This document shows, one piece after another, positions 36,280 to 45,882 of a DNA stretch of 64,000 nt; the first letter of the stretch is position 1; every line of letters begins with the position of its first letter. Below the pieces are notes generated by a model that was not told where the DNA came from, searched no databases, and saw only the letters and a program-made list of their open reading frames with translations. Location of the stretch: contig CAUBRZ010000001.1 in NCBI GenBank assembly GCA_958438515.1, forward strand, positions 62,001 to 126,000, written 5' to 3'. The position numbers were made by a program, and so were the translations under genes. This stretch comes from an uncultured Clostridium sp. Its GTDB lineage: Bacteria; Bacillota; Clostridia; TANB77; CAG-508.

Positions 36280-38940
36280 ATGTTAAAAGAAAAATACAAT
36301 CCAAGAGAATTTGAAGAAAAATTATATAACAGTTGGGAGGAAAAAGGATATTTTAAACCAAGTATGGATAAAACTAAAGAAAGCTATTGTATCATGATGC
36401 CACCACCAAATGTAACAGGAAAATTACATATGGGGCATGCATTAGATGGAACAATTCAAGATGTATTAATTCGTTTTAAAAGAATGCAAGGATATAATAC
36501 TTTATGGCTACCGGGATCAGACCATGCATCTATTTCAACTGAAATGAAAGTGGTTCAAAAATTAAAGCAAGAGGGAAAGACAAAACAAGATTTAGGAAGA
36601 GAAAAGTTTTTAGAAGAAGCATGGGATTGGACTAAATTATATGGAGGAACAATTCAAGAACAGCAAAGAAAGTTAGGGTGTTCTTGTGATTGGGATAGAA
36701 GAAGATTTACATTAGATGAAGGTTTATCAGATGCTGTTTTAGAAGAATTTATAAACTTATATAATCAGGGATATATATATAAAGGAACAAGAATGGTAAA
36801 CTGGTGTCCAAATTGTAATACAGCAATATCTGATGCAGAAGTAGAATACAAGGAAGAAGCTTCACATTTATGGCATCTAAGATATAAAATAAAAGATGAA
36901 GATAAATACATTGAAGTAGCAACAACAAGACCAGAAACTATGCTTGGGGACACGGCAGTTGCTGTTAATCCGGAAGATGAAAGATATAAAGATATAATAG
37001 GTAAAACTTGCATAGTACCAATTGTAAATAGAGAAATTCCAATTATAGCAGATGACTTTGTAGAAAAAGAATTTGGGACAGGATGTGTTAAAATAACACC
37101 AAGCCATGATCCAAATGATTATCAAGCAGGAAAGAGAAATAACTTAGAATTTATAGAAGTATTTAATGCTAAAACAATAATGAAAGATTTAATGCCAGAA
37201 GTAAAAGGAATGAAAGCAATTGAAGCTAGACCTATTATTGTAAAAAAATTAGAAGAATTAGGAGCATTAGTTTCAACAGAGGAATATACACACAATGTTG
37301 GAAAGTGTGAAAGATGTAAAACAACAATTGAACCACGTATTTCTGAGCAATGGTTTGTAAAAATGGAAGAATTAGCAAAACCAGCAATAGAAGCTGTAAA
37401 AAAAGATGATGTTAAATTTGTTCCAAAAAGATATGAAAAAACGTATTTTAATTGGATGGAAAATATTCAAGATTGGTGTATATCAAGACAATTGTGGTGG
37501 GGGCATAGGATACCAGCATATTATTGTGAACAATGTGGACATATAAATGTGGCAAAAGCAATGCCAGAAAAATGTGGAAAATGTGGTTCTGATAAATTAT
37601 ATCAAGATCCAGATACATTGGATACTTGGTTTAGTTCAGCCTTATGGCCATTTTCAACATTAGGTTGGCCAAATAAAGAAGCAGAAGATTTAAAAACATT
37701 TTATCCAACAAATGTATTAGTAACAGGATATGACATAATTTTCTTTTGGGTTGCAAGAATGGTATTTTCAGGATTATATGTAATGGGAGAAAAACCATTT
37801 AGTGATGTATTAATTCATGGAATAGTACGTGATAGTCAAGGAAGAAAAATGTCTAAAACATTAGGAAATGGTATTGATCCAATAGAAGTGATAGAAAAAT
37901 ACGGGGCTGATAGTATGAGATTTTCAGTATTATCAGGAACAACTATGGGAAATGATATAAGATACATGCCAGAAAAACTAGAGCAAGCATCAAATTTTGC
38001 AAACAAAATATGGAATGCAGCTAAATTTATAATAATGAACATGGTACAAAAAGAAGAGATACTTAAATTTAAACAAGAAAACTATGACGAAAAAACTGGT
38101 AAATACAAAGAAGATTCATTAAAAATAGAAGATAAATGGATTATTAACAAATTAGACAAATTAGTATCTGAAATAACTAATAATATAGAAAATTATGACT
38201 TAGGAGTTGCACTAGATAAGATATATAGCTTTATATGGAATGAGTTTTGTGATTGGTATATAGAAATGGTAAAACCTAGACTATATAGCGATAACAAAGA
38301 AGAAAAGATAAGAGTTTGTTATGTATTAAATTATGTATTTAGTATATCTATGAAACTTTTACATCCATTTATGCCATTTGTAACAACTAAAATATATAGT
38401 AGTTTAGTACAAGAAGATGAGAAAGAACTAATGGTGTCTAAATGGCCAGAACAAAAAGAAAAATTTAATTATGATAAAGATGAAGAAATAATTGAAAAAA
38501 TAAAAGACATGATTGTGGAAATACGAAATGTAAGAAATACAAAAAATATACATCCAAGTAGAAAATCAAAATTGATATTTGTAACAACAAAATATGAAAA
38601 TGAATTAAAACAATTAGAACAGATAATATTAAAATTAGGATTTGGAGAAGAAATAATAATAAAAAACAGCAAACAAGACATACCACAAAACACTATTAAT
38701 ATCATAATGGAAGCAATAGAACTATATATACCACAAGAAGGTCTAATAGATTTAGAAGAAGAAAGAAAAAGATTGGAAGATGAAAAAGAAAGATTAGAAA
38801 AAGAAGTTGCAAGATGTGAAAAAATGTTAACAAATCCAGGCTTTATAAATAAAGCGCCACAAACAAAAATAGAAGAAGAAAGACAAAAACTTGAAAAATA
38901 TAAAGAAATGCTTAATAAGGTTATGGAAAACTTTAAATAA
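36280..38940 (+). CDS. valS: Valyl-tRNA synthetase
   Basis: 886 aa, full length. The HIGH motif is HMGH at residues 50-53, KMSKT is at 523-527, the editing domain includes TTRPETMLGDTAV, and the C-terminal coiled coil (KRLEDEKERLEKEVARCEKML) is typical of ValRS. Expression is controlled by the T-box upstream. Confidence 0.96.
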   Translation: MLKEKYNPREFEEKLYNSWEEKGYFKPSMDKTKESYCIMMPPPNVTGKLHMGHALDGTIQDVLIRFKRMQGYNTLWLPGSDHASISTEMKVVQKLKQEGKTKQDLGREKFLEEAWDWTKLYGGTIQEQQRKLGCSCDWDRRRFTLDEGLSDAVLEEFINLYNQGYIYKGTRMVNWCPNCNTAISDAEVEYKEEASHLWHLRYKIKDEDKYIEVATTRPETMLGDTAVAVNPEDERYKDIIGKTCIVPIVNREIPIIADDFVEKEFGTGCVKITPSHDPNDYQAGKRNNLEFIEVFNAKTIMKDLMPEVKGMKAIEARPIIVKKLEELGALVSTEEYTHNVGKCERCKTTIEPRISEQWFVKMEELAKPAIEAVKKDDVKFVPKRYEKTYFNWMENIQDWCISRQLWWGHRIPAYYCEQCGHINVAKAMPEKCGKCGSDKLYQDPDTLDTWFSSALWPFSTLGWPNKEAEDLKTFYPTNVLVTGYDIIFFWVARMVFSGLYVMGEKPFSDVLIHGIVRDSQGRKMSKTLGNGIDPIEVIEKYGADSMRFSVLSGTTMGNDIRYMPEKLEQASNFANKIWNAAKFIIMNMVQKEEILKFKQENYDEKTGKYKEDSLKIEDKWIINKLDKLVSEITNNIENYDLGVALDKIYSFIWNEFCDWYIEMVKPRLYSDNKEEKIRVCYVLNYVFSISMKLLHPFMPFVTTKIYSSLVQEDEKELMVSKWPEQKEKFNYDKDEEIIEKIKDMIVEIRNVRNTKNIHPSRKSKLIFVTTKYENELKQLEQIILKLGFGEEIIIKNSKQDIPQNTINIIMEAIELYIPQEGLIDLEEERKRLEDEKERLEKEVARCEKMLTNPGFINKAPQTKIEEERQKLEKYKEMLNKVMENFK

Positions 38941-38962
38941 TAAAGTTTTATATAATTAAAGG

Positions 38963-39011
38963 ACATCTTAAATATTGGAAAATGTATCTAATATTTAAGA
39001 TGTATTTTTTT
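38963..39011 (+). terminator. Intrinsic terminator after valS
   Basis: ACATCTTAAATATT (38963-38976) pairs with AATATTTAAGATGT (38990-39003), followed by ATTTTTTT. Confidence 0.75.
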
Positions 39012-39039
39012 GTCGATAAGATCTTAGTAATCGACAAAA
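39008..39039 (+). promoter_or_regulatory. Two inverted Spo0A-box-like sites upstream of spoIIA
   Basis: TTTTGTCGAT (39008-39017) and its inverted copy ATCGACAAAA (39030-39039), 12 bases apart. The 0A box consensus is TTTGTCRAA / TGTCGAA; each arm differs at the last base. In Bacillus the spoIIA operon is activated by Spo0A~P. Confidence 0.45.
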
Positions 39040-39114
39040 CTTCTTATTTTTTACTCTTGGAAAATAATGGAAAAAGTATTATAATACAAAAAGAAAACTA
39101 ACAAGGAGGTTAAT

Positions 39115-39420
39115 ATGGAGTCAAAATTTTATGAAGAGGACAAGCTTCTAGTTTTTAAAATAACTGATGAAATGGATGACCATAATGTACAAATGATAAG
39201 GAGGAAAGCAGACTATGAAATTGAAAGATATATGCCTAAAAGAATTATATTTGATTTTGATAATGTTACTTTCATGGACAGCGCCGGAATAGGATTTATT
39301 ATTGGAAGATATAAATTCGCAAAAATGTTAGGTGCTAAATTAGAATTAAGTAACTTAACTCAAAGTGTAAAAAAAATCTTTGAAATGAGTGGAATACTAA
39401 AATTAATATCAGTAGCCTAA
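39115..39420 (+). CDS. spoIIAA: Anti-sigma F factor antagonist SpoIIAA
   Basis: 101 aa STAS domain with FMDSAGIGFIIGRY; Ser56 is the phosphorylation site. When unphosphorylated it binds SpoIIAB and frees sigma F in the forespore. First gene of the spoIIA operon, AAGGAGG before the ATG. Confidence 0.94.
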   Translation: MESKFYEEDKLLVFKITDEMDDHNVQMIRRKADYEIERYMPKRIIFDFDNVTFMDSAGIGFIIGRYKFAKMLGAKLELSNLTQSVKKIFEMSGILKLISVA

Positions 39421-39456
39421 TATTTATTAATAAATTTATAAGAAGGGAAAAGAAAA

Positions 39457-39933
39457 ATGAAAGAAGTTTTTAATAATGAAATGAAATTAGAATTTATTAG
39501 CAAATCTTCTAATGAATCATTTGCAAGAATTGCAGTTGCAGCATTTGCGTCTCAATTAGATCCTACAATAGAAGAATTAGCAGATATAAAAACAGCAGTT
39601 TCAGAAGCAGTTACGAACTGTATAATACATGGATATGAGAAAAAACAAGGAATTGTAAAAATATCTGCAAAATTAAAAGAAAATGAAATAAAAATAGAAA
39701 TATCAGACAAAGGAAAGGGAATTGAAAATATTGAAGAAGCAAAAGAGCCACTTTACACAACAAAACCTAATTTAGAAAGATCTGGAATGGGATTTACAAT
39801 AATGGAAAGTTTTATGGATGAAATGGAAGTACAATCTATATTAGGACTCGGAACAAAAGTAACCATGACAAAAATAATTAAACAAAAAGAACCAAACGAA
39901 GATGAAGAATTTGAAATGGTTGTAAAAGACTAA
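39457..39933 (+). CDS. spoIIAB: Anti-sigma F factor SpoIIAB
   Basis: 158 aa GHKL kinase: SEAVTNCIIHGY (N box), ISDKGKGIENIEEA (G1 box) and RSGMGFTIMESFMD (G2 box). It binds sigma F and phosphorylates SpoIIAA. It extends slightly past the family length with an acidic tail. Confidence 0.94.
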   Translation: MKEVFNNEMKLEFISKSSNESFARIAVAAFASQLDPTIEELADIKTAVSEAVTNCIIHGYEKKQGIVKISAKLKENEIKIEISDKGKGIENIEEAKEPLYTTKPNLERSGMGFTIMESFMDEMEVQSILGLGTKVTMTKIIKQKEPNEDEEFEMVVKD

Positions 39934-39954
39934 AGAGGAAAAGTGGGGAAATTT

Positions 39955-40681
39955 ATGTACGAAAATGACATTGAATCAATAAAAAAAGCCCAAGAAGGAG
40001 ACAAAGAAGAACTAGAAAGATTAATACAAAATAATAACCGGATTAATATGGAGTATAGTAAGAAGATTTAATGGGAGAGGATATGAATTAGAAGATTTAT
40101 ATCAAATTGGATGTATGGGTTTTATAAAGTCTATAAAAAGATTTGATACCAATTTTGAAGTAAAGCTATCAACATATGCAGTTCCATATATGATAGGAGA
40201 AATAAAAAGATTTATCAGAGATGATGGACCTATTAAAGTAAGTAGAAGCATAAAAGAGTTGGGAACAAAAATAAGAGAATTACAAAGGCAATATTTAAAT
40301 CAAAATGGAGAAGAAATAAAAATAGAACAAATACAAAAAGAACTTAAAATATCTAAAGAAGATATATCACTTGCCTTAGAGGCAACAAGAAATGTAGAAT
40401 CAATTGAAAATGCAACATATACAAGCAATAAAGATGGAAACACAATTAACTTAATTGAAAAAATTTCAACACAAGAAAATGAAGAAGAAAAATTAATAAA
40501 TAAATTAACAATAAATGAACTAATAAACAGTCTAGAAAAAAGAGATAAAGAAGTAATACTTTTAAGATACTATAAAGAAAAAACACAATCACAAGTAGCA
40601 AAAATATTAGGGGTAACACAAGTGCAAGTATCTAGAATAGAACGAAGGATTTTGAATACAATGGGGACAGGACTGAAATAG
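39955..40681 (+). CDS. sigF: RNA polymerase sigma factor F, CGG +1 shift
   Basis: 241 aa with the C at 40039 skipped (family about 255). The shift restores NNNGLIWSIVRRF (Gly29) in sigma region 2; DLYQIGCMGFIKSIKRFD and STYAVPYMIGEIKRF follow, then region 4 with TQSQVAKILGVTQVQVSRIERR. In the zero frame translation would stop soon after residue 28. The last codons (MGTGLK) are encoded by a GGGACAGGAC repeat. First forespore-specific sigma factor; same operon as its regulators. Confidence 0.9.
40039..40042 (+). other. CGG +1 shift site in sigF
   Basis: AAC-CGGA-TTA. Skipping C40039 gives Asn28-Gly29-Leu. Confidence 0.88.
40664..40673 (+). repeat. GGGACAGGAC repeat, copy 3, at the sigF 3' end
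   Basis: GGGACAGGACTGAAA overlaps the sigF stop region and is related to the copies at 28007 and 29800. Confidence 0.5.
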
Positions 40682-40740
40682 TTCATTTTTTTGTCGATAT
40701 TTGAAATGTGTGAATATCTTAAAAGGGGAGGAACTAAAAA

Positions 40741-41748
40741 ATGAAAAAATTCTTTATATATTTATTTGCATTTATATTTATTTGTTTTATTCTTCCAGCT
40801 CTACTTACTAAAAAAGAAGAAGGGGTTTTTTCTAATATAAAAGAAGATTTAAAAAATGCAGAACAGGTGCAAAAAGAAGATGAAAAAATAGAATATGATT
40901 ATAAAGATTATAATAAAATAAAATTACTACATAAGAAAACAGGAGAAGTAGAAGAAGTTCTATTAGATGATTATTTGTGTAATGTTGTATCTGCAGAAAT
41001 GCCAGCAGATTTTGAAATTGAAGCTTTAAAAGCACAAGCAGTAGTTGCAAGAACATATACTATTTATAAAATAGAAAATAAAAAACATGAAAATGCAGAT
41101 ATATGTGATGATTCTACATGTTGCCAAGCATGGGTTTCTAAAGAAAATAGGTTAGCTAGATGGGATGAAACAAAAAGACAAAGCAACTGGGAAAAAATAG
41201 AACAATGTGTTAATCAAACAAAAGGGAAAATTGTTACATATGATAATAAACCAATTAATGCCTTTTTTCATGCAAATAGTGGAGGAACTACAGAACTTCC
41301 TGTAAATGTATGGGGAGGTTCTAATATGCCATATTTACAAGTAGTACAAACATCAGGAGAAGAAGAATATAGCCAATATGCCTCAGAAGTGATATTTAGT
41401 AAAGAAGAACTATTAGATAAGCTAAAAACAAAATACAATGATATACAAATTGATTTTGAAAATAATGATGATATAAAAATTATAGAATATACAGATGGGA
41501 AAAGAGTAAAAACAATAAAATTTGGAAATCATGAGCTTTCAGGTGTGGAAACAAGAATGATATTAGGATTAAAATCTACCAATTTTGAAATAATAAAAGA
41601 AGGTGAAAAAATAAAATTTTCAGTTAAAGGATATGGGCATGGTGTTGGAATGAGTCAAACAGGAGCAGATACAATGGCAAAAGAGGGAAAAAACTATGAA
41701 GAAATAATAAAACATTTTTATATAGGTGTTGAAATAAAAAATATGTAA
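40741..41748 (+). CDS. spoIID: Stage II sporulation protein D (SpoIID)
   Basis: 335 aa lytic transglycosylase. One N-terminal membrane helix (residues 4-20), then the SpoIID domain with AEMPADFEIEALKAQAVVAR, FFHANSGGTTELP and KGYGHGVGMSQTGADTMA. It degrades septal peptidoglycan during engulfment. GGGGAGG precedes the ATG. A TTTTGTCGATA string (40689-40699) lies upstream. Confidence 0.94.
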   Translation: MKKFFIYLFAFIFICFILPALLTKKEEGVFSNIKEDLKNAEQVQKEDEKIEYDYKDYNKIKLLHKKTGEVEEVLLDDYLCNVVSAEMPADFEIEALKAQAVVARTYTIYKIENKKHENADICDDSTCCQAWVSKENRLARWDETKRQSNWEKIEQCVNQTKGKIVTYDNKPINAFFHANSGGTTELPVNVWGGSNMPYLQVVQTSGEEEYSQYASEVIFSKEELLDKLKTKYNDIQIDFENNDDIKIIEYTDGKRVKTIKFGNHELSGVETRMILGLKSTNFEIIKEGEKIKFSVKGYGHGVGMSQTGADTMAKEGKNYEEIIKHFYIGVEIKNM

Positions 41749-41764
41749 ATTTATTATTTAGATT

Positions 41765-41793
41765 GTATATTCTTCTAAAAATAGGAAATACTT
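41765..41793 (+). promoter_or_regulatory. Possible sigma F/G-type promoter of the spoIIQ-like gene
   Basis: GTATA (41765-41769) and GGAAATACTT (41784-41793) resemble GYWTA and GGNNANAHTR, but the spacer is 14 rather than 15 and the final base mismatches. Confidence 0.35.
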
Positions 41794-41822
41794 GTATTAA
41801 TAAAGTATTTAAGGAGGATTTT

Positions 41823-42656
41823 ATGGGAAGAAGTACAAGAATGAAAGAAAATAAAAGTAAATCAGTAAATGATAAAATTATTATGTATTCGATTATAGGA
41901 GTAGTTATTTTAGCAGTAGTATTAGCTGGACTATTAATTTATAGTAAAAGCTTAAGTGATGAAGTAAAAGAAGGTACAATGAGTTTAGAGCAAATGGCTA
42001 ATATTGCTGGAAACAGTACTGAAAATACTGAGAGTGCAAGTACTGAAATAGGAAAATCAGTAGAGGAATCTAAAAATGAAACAAATTCATCAAATCAAAC
42101 TACAAATAGTCAAAATAACACAAATAATGCAGCTACAAACAATTCGAATACAAATATTAAAAGCCAAAATAGTACAAAAAACAATATAACAAGTAATGCA
42201 AATAAAACAAATAACCAAACAAAACAAACAAATTCAGAAACAAAAGCAGAATTAAGTTTTGCAAAACCAGTAGATGGAGAAATAGTAAGAGAATATGCTA
42301 AAGATAATCTTATTTATTCAGAAACTTTAAAAGAATGGACTACACATTTAGGAATTGATATAAAGGCAGATAAAACAACAGTTGTCAAGTCAGCAGAAAC
42401 AGGAACAGTAAAGTCTATAAAAAATGATCCGAGATATGGTTTAACAATTGTAATTGAACACAGTAATGGATTCCAAACAATTTATTCAAACCTTTTAACA
42501 TCTGAATTTGTTGTAGAAGGGGAAAAAGTAGATAAAGGACAGAGTATAGGAACAGTAGGAAATACAGCTGTATTTGAAATTGCAGATGAACCACATCTAC
42601 ATTTTGAAATATTAAAAGATTCAATACAAGTTGATCCTAATACTTATATAAAATAA
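41823..42656 (+). CDS. spoIIQ: SpoIIQ-like M23 (LytM) peptidase
   Basis: 277 aa from the ATG at 41823 behind AAGGAGG. One membrane helix (about residues 21-42), a Ser/Asn/Thr-rich linker and a LytM domain. Metal ligands are kept (H175 and D179 in THLGIDIKA, H258-L-H260), as in clostridial SpoIIQ and unlike Bacillus SpoIIQ. Its place after spoIID supports the forespore partner of SpoIIIAH; a general M23 endopeptidase is the alternative. Confidence 0.8.
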   Translation: MGRSTRMKENKSKSVNDKIIMYSIIGVVILAVVLAGLLIYSKSLSDEVKEGTMSLEQMANIAGNSTENTESASTEIGKSVEESKNETNSSNQTTNSQNNTNNAATNNSNTNIKSQNSTKNNITSNANKTNNQTKQTNSETKAELSFAKPVDGEIVREYAKDNLIYSETLKEWTTHLGIDIKADKTTVVKSAETGTVKSIKNDPRYGLTIVIEHSNGFQTIYSNLLTSEFVVEGEKVDKGQSIGTVGNTAVFEIADEPHLHFEILKDSIQVDPNTYIK

Positions 42657-42671
42657 TTAGATATATATTAA

Positions 42672-42717
42672 AAATCTTATGTGTTAAGGTATTAAAATTA
42701 ACATATAAGATTTTTAA
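42672..42717 (+). terminator. Intrinsic terminator
   Basis: AAATCTTATGTGTTAA (42672-42687) pairs with TTAACATATAAGATTT (42698-42713), followed by TT. Confidence 0.7.
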
Positions 42718-42767
42718 ACATTTATCAAAAATAATATTTAGAATAATAAAAAAACACAAAGAAAAGT

Positions 42768-42781
42768 CAAATATATGTTTG
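42768..42781 (+). promoter_or_regulatory. LexA-box-like operator
   Basis: CAAATATATGTTTG matches the Gram-positive SOS box CGAACRNRYGTTYG at 12 of 14 positions and overlaps the -35 of the lexA promoter, as expected for autoregulation. Confidence 0.6.
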
Positions 42782-42807
42782 ACATTTTTTTGTTTGTATG
42801 ATATTAT
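42779..42807 (+). promoter_or_regulatory. lexA promoter
   Basis: TTGACA (42779-42784) and TATTAT (42802-42807), spacer 17. Confidence 0.7.
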
Positions 42808-42837
42808 AGCAACAAATAAAAAATGGGAGTGATATAT

Positions 42838-43488
42838 ATGCCAAGAAAAAAACCAGAATTAAATAAAAGAGAAAAAGCAATATTGAAATTTATTGAGAAA
42901 CAGATTATGACACAAGGATATCCACCATCAGTAAGAGAAATAGGAAAAGCAGTTGGATTAAGTTCAACAGCAACAGTTCATGGATACTTATCAAAATTAG
43001 ATGAAAAAGGATATATTAAAAAACAAGATAAAAAGGGAAGAACATTACGTTTATTAAAAGGTGGTTCAGGAGAAGTAAAGAAGACATCAAGTAAAGATTT
43101 TTACACTCAAAAAGAATTAGTGGAAGTTCCTATAATTGGAAGAATAACAGCAGGTGAACCAATTTTAGCTGTAGAAAATGTAACAGATACATTTCCGATT
43201 CCAATTGATTTTGTAGGAAATTCAGAAAGTTTTATGCTTACTGTTAGAGGAGAAAGCATGATAGAAGCAGGTATATTAGATGGAGATTACATATTAGTTA
43301 AAAAGCAAAATACAGCAAATAATGGTGAAATTGTAGTAGCTTTGATTGGAGAAGAAGCAACAGTAAAGACATTTTATAAGGAAACAGACCATATTAGATT
43401 ACAACCAGAAAATTCTACTATGGATCCTATTATTGTACCAACATGTGAAATATTAGGAAAAGTTGCAGGGGTATTTAGAAAAATGTAA
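42838..43488 (+). CDS. lexA: LexA repressor
   Basis: 216 aa from the ATG at 42838 (GGGAGTGAT upstream; an in-frame ATG at 42823 lies inside the ribosome-site region). Winged helix with YPPSVREIGKAVGLSSTATVHGYL; autocleavage site Ala105-Gly106 in GRITAGEP; catalytic Ser140 (GESM) and Lys177 (TVKTF). Controls the SOS response. Confidence 0.95.
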   Translation: MPRKKPELNKREKAILKFIEKQIMTQGYPPSVREIGKAVGLSSTATVHGYLSKLDEKGYIKKQDKKGRTLRLLKGGSGEVKKTSSKDFYTQKELVEVPIIGRITAGEPILAVENVTDTFPIPIDFVGNSESFMLTVRGESMIEAGILDGDYILVKKQNTANNGEIVVALIGEEATVKTFYKETDHIRLQPENSTMDPIIVPTCEILGKVAGVFRKM

Positions 43489-43515
43489 GTTCACATAGAA
43501 TTCACATTTAAAGTG

Positions 43516-43555
43516 TTGACGAAATGACACCATGTCACATATAATGATATGGTGT
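43516..43555 (+). promoter_or_regulatory. ABC exporter promoter with palindromic operator
   Basis: TTGACG (43516-43521) and TATAAT (43540-43545), spacer 18. The palindrome TGACACCATGTCA (43525-43537) fills the spacer, and ACACCAT (43527-43533) has an inverted partner ATGGTGT (43549-43555) at the start site. A repressor site is likely; no regulator gene is adjacent. Confidence 0.55.
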
Positions 43556-43586
43556 TATTTAAATGAAGAAAAAAGAGGGAGGAAAA

Positions 43587-45879
43587 ATGCTAAAAGTATT
43601 AAAAAATTTAAAAAAATCATTTTGGTCAGTTGTAATAATAGTAATATCACTTTGTATTCAAGCTAAAGCAGATTTAGCATTACCAGATTATACATCTAAA
43701 ATAGTAAATACTGGAATACAATCATGTGGAATAGAAACATCTGTACCAGAAATAATATCGAAGGAAAATATGGATACTATTCTAATATTTACTGATAAAG
43801 ATGATGAAATATTAAGTAATTATTCTTTAATAGGAAATAATTTAGAAAAATATCAAGAAAAAACAATTAAGAAGTATTTGGGGAATGATTATAATGTAAA
43901 TCCAGACACATTATATATAGTAAATGAAATATCAGAAGAAGAAAAAGATAAATTAGCCAATATTTTATCAGGTCCACTTATGGAAATGACTACTATAAAA
44001 AATGAAGAAACAGCAAATAAAATAAAAGAACAAATGACAGCTAATATGCCAGAACAGCAAAAAGCATATATTAAGAATAGTAGTTTAATAGAAATTATAA
44101 GAAACATGCCAGAAGAGCAGAAAAATGAATTGTTAAAACAATTTTCAGAAAAAATAGATAGTATGGCAGATTCAATTAGACAGCAAGCAGCAATTTCTTC
44201 AGTAAAAGAAATATATGAAGAATTAGGAATAGATACAGACAAACTTAGAAATGATTACATATTGTTATCTGGTATAGAAATGTTAGGAATTGCTTTAGTT
44301 AGCATGATTTCAGCAATATTAGTAATGTTGTTCTCAGCTAAAGTTGCTGCGAAACTTGGAAAAACTTTAAGAGAAAAAGTATTTAATAAAGTATTGACAT
44401 TTTCAAATGAAGAATTAAACAAGTTTTCTACAGCTTCTTTAATAACAAGAAGTACAAATGATATACAACAAATTCAACAATTAATTGCTATGTTATTCAG
44501 AGTAGTAGTTTATGCGCCAATTATTGGGATAGGTGGATTTATAAAAGTATTAACAAATACAGACAATTCGATGGCATGGATAATTGGTGTTGCTATACTT
44601 GCAATTCTATTTATAGTAGGTACATTATTTATTATTGCAATGCCTAAATTTAAAAAACTACAAGAATTAACAGATAAATTAAATCTAGTTTCAAGAGAAA
44701 TTTTAACTGGATTACCAGTAATACGTGCTTTTAATAAAGAAAAAAGAGAAGAGACAAGATTTAATATTGCTAACAAAGATTTAATGAAAGCAAATGTATT
44801 TGTAAATAACGCAATGTCAATGATGATGCCTTTATTAATATTTGTCATGAATGCTATTACTGTCCTTATAATTTGGCAAGGAGGTCATAGTGTTGATGAA
44901 GGGTTATTACAAGTAGGAGACATGATGGCATTTATACAATATACAATGCAAATTGTAATGGCATTTTTAATGATATCAATGATATCTATAATGCTTCCAA
45001 GAGCATCTGTTTCAGCAAATAGAATTAATGAAGTAATAGAAACAAATCCACAAATAAAAGACAGAGCAGAAACAAAAAAATTCGATTCAAGTAAAAGAGG
45101 TTTGGTAGAATTTAAAAATGTATCTTTTAGATACCCAGATGCAGATACTGAAATATTAGAAGATATTAATTTTACAGCTAGACCAGGAGAAACAACAGCA
45201 ATAATTGGAAGTACAGGAAGTGGAAAATCAACTATTGTTAATTTATTACCTCGTTTTTATGATGTTACAGGTGGAGAACTTCTAATTGATGGTGTCAATA
45301 TTAAGGAAGTATCTCAAAAGGATTTAAGAGATATTATAGGATTTGTGCCACAAAAGGGAATTTTGTTTTCAGGTACAATAGAATCTAATATAAAATATGC
45401 AGATGACAATATGTCAGATAAAAAAATGGAAGCTGCAGCTCAAATTGCACAAGCAACAGAATTTATTGAATCAAAAGAGAAAAAATATAAAGACCCTATT
45501 GCACAACGGAGGAGGAAATGTATCAGGAGGACAAAAACAGCGTTTATCAATAGCAAGAGCAATAGCAAAAGATCCAGAAATATTTGTGTTTGATGACAGT
45601 TTTTCAGCTTTAGACTTTAAAACTGATAGTAAATTAAGAGAGGCACTATCAGAAAAAACGGAAAATAAAACAGTAATTATAGTAGCTCAAAGAATTAGCA
45701 CAATTCTAAATGCAGATCAAATCATTGTATTAGATGAAGGAAAAGTAGTAGGAATTGGAACACATGAACAATTAATGCAGAATAATGAGACATATAGACA
45801 AATTGCATTATCACAATTATCAGAAGAAGAATTAAGTCTAAACTCAGAGCAAAAAAATAACGATGGAAAGGAGGAATAA
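43587..45879 (+). CDS. ABC exporter half-transporter, CGG +1 shift
   Basis: 763 aa with the C at 45507 skipped. An N-terminal membrane domain with an unusually large extracytoplasmic loop (about residues 35-215, between the first two helices), then an ATPase domain with GSTGSGKST, and after the shift GGGNVSGGQKQRLSIARA and a degenerate Walker B (FVFDDSFSALD). The shift restores Gly641 just before the signature motif. GAGGGAGG precedes the ATG at 43587. It pairs with the next gene as a heterodimer; the Asp in place of the catalytic Glu fits the degenerate site of such pairs. Likely multidrug or peptide export. Confidence 0.85.
45507..45510 (+). other. CGG +1 shift site in the ABC exporter
   Basis: CAA-CGGA-GGA. 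Skipping C45507 gives Gln640-Gly641-Gly. Confidence 0.87.
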
Positions 45880-45882
45880 TTT

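Noticed and set aside
40689..40735. A sigma E promoter for spoIID
   Set aside because: GATATT and AATATCTT are present at plausible distance, but the -10 match to CATACANT is too weak to annotate.
42000..42250. Ser/Asn/Thr repeat region as a CRISPR or tandem repeat
   Set aside because: It is the low-complexity linker of the SpoIIQ-like protein, without regular units.
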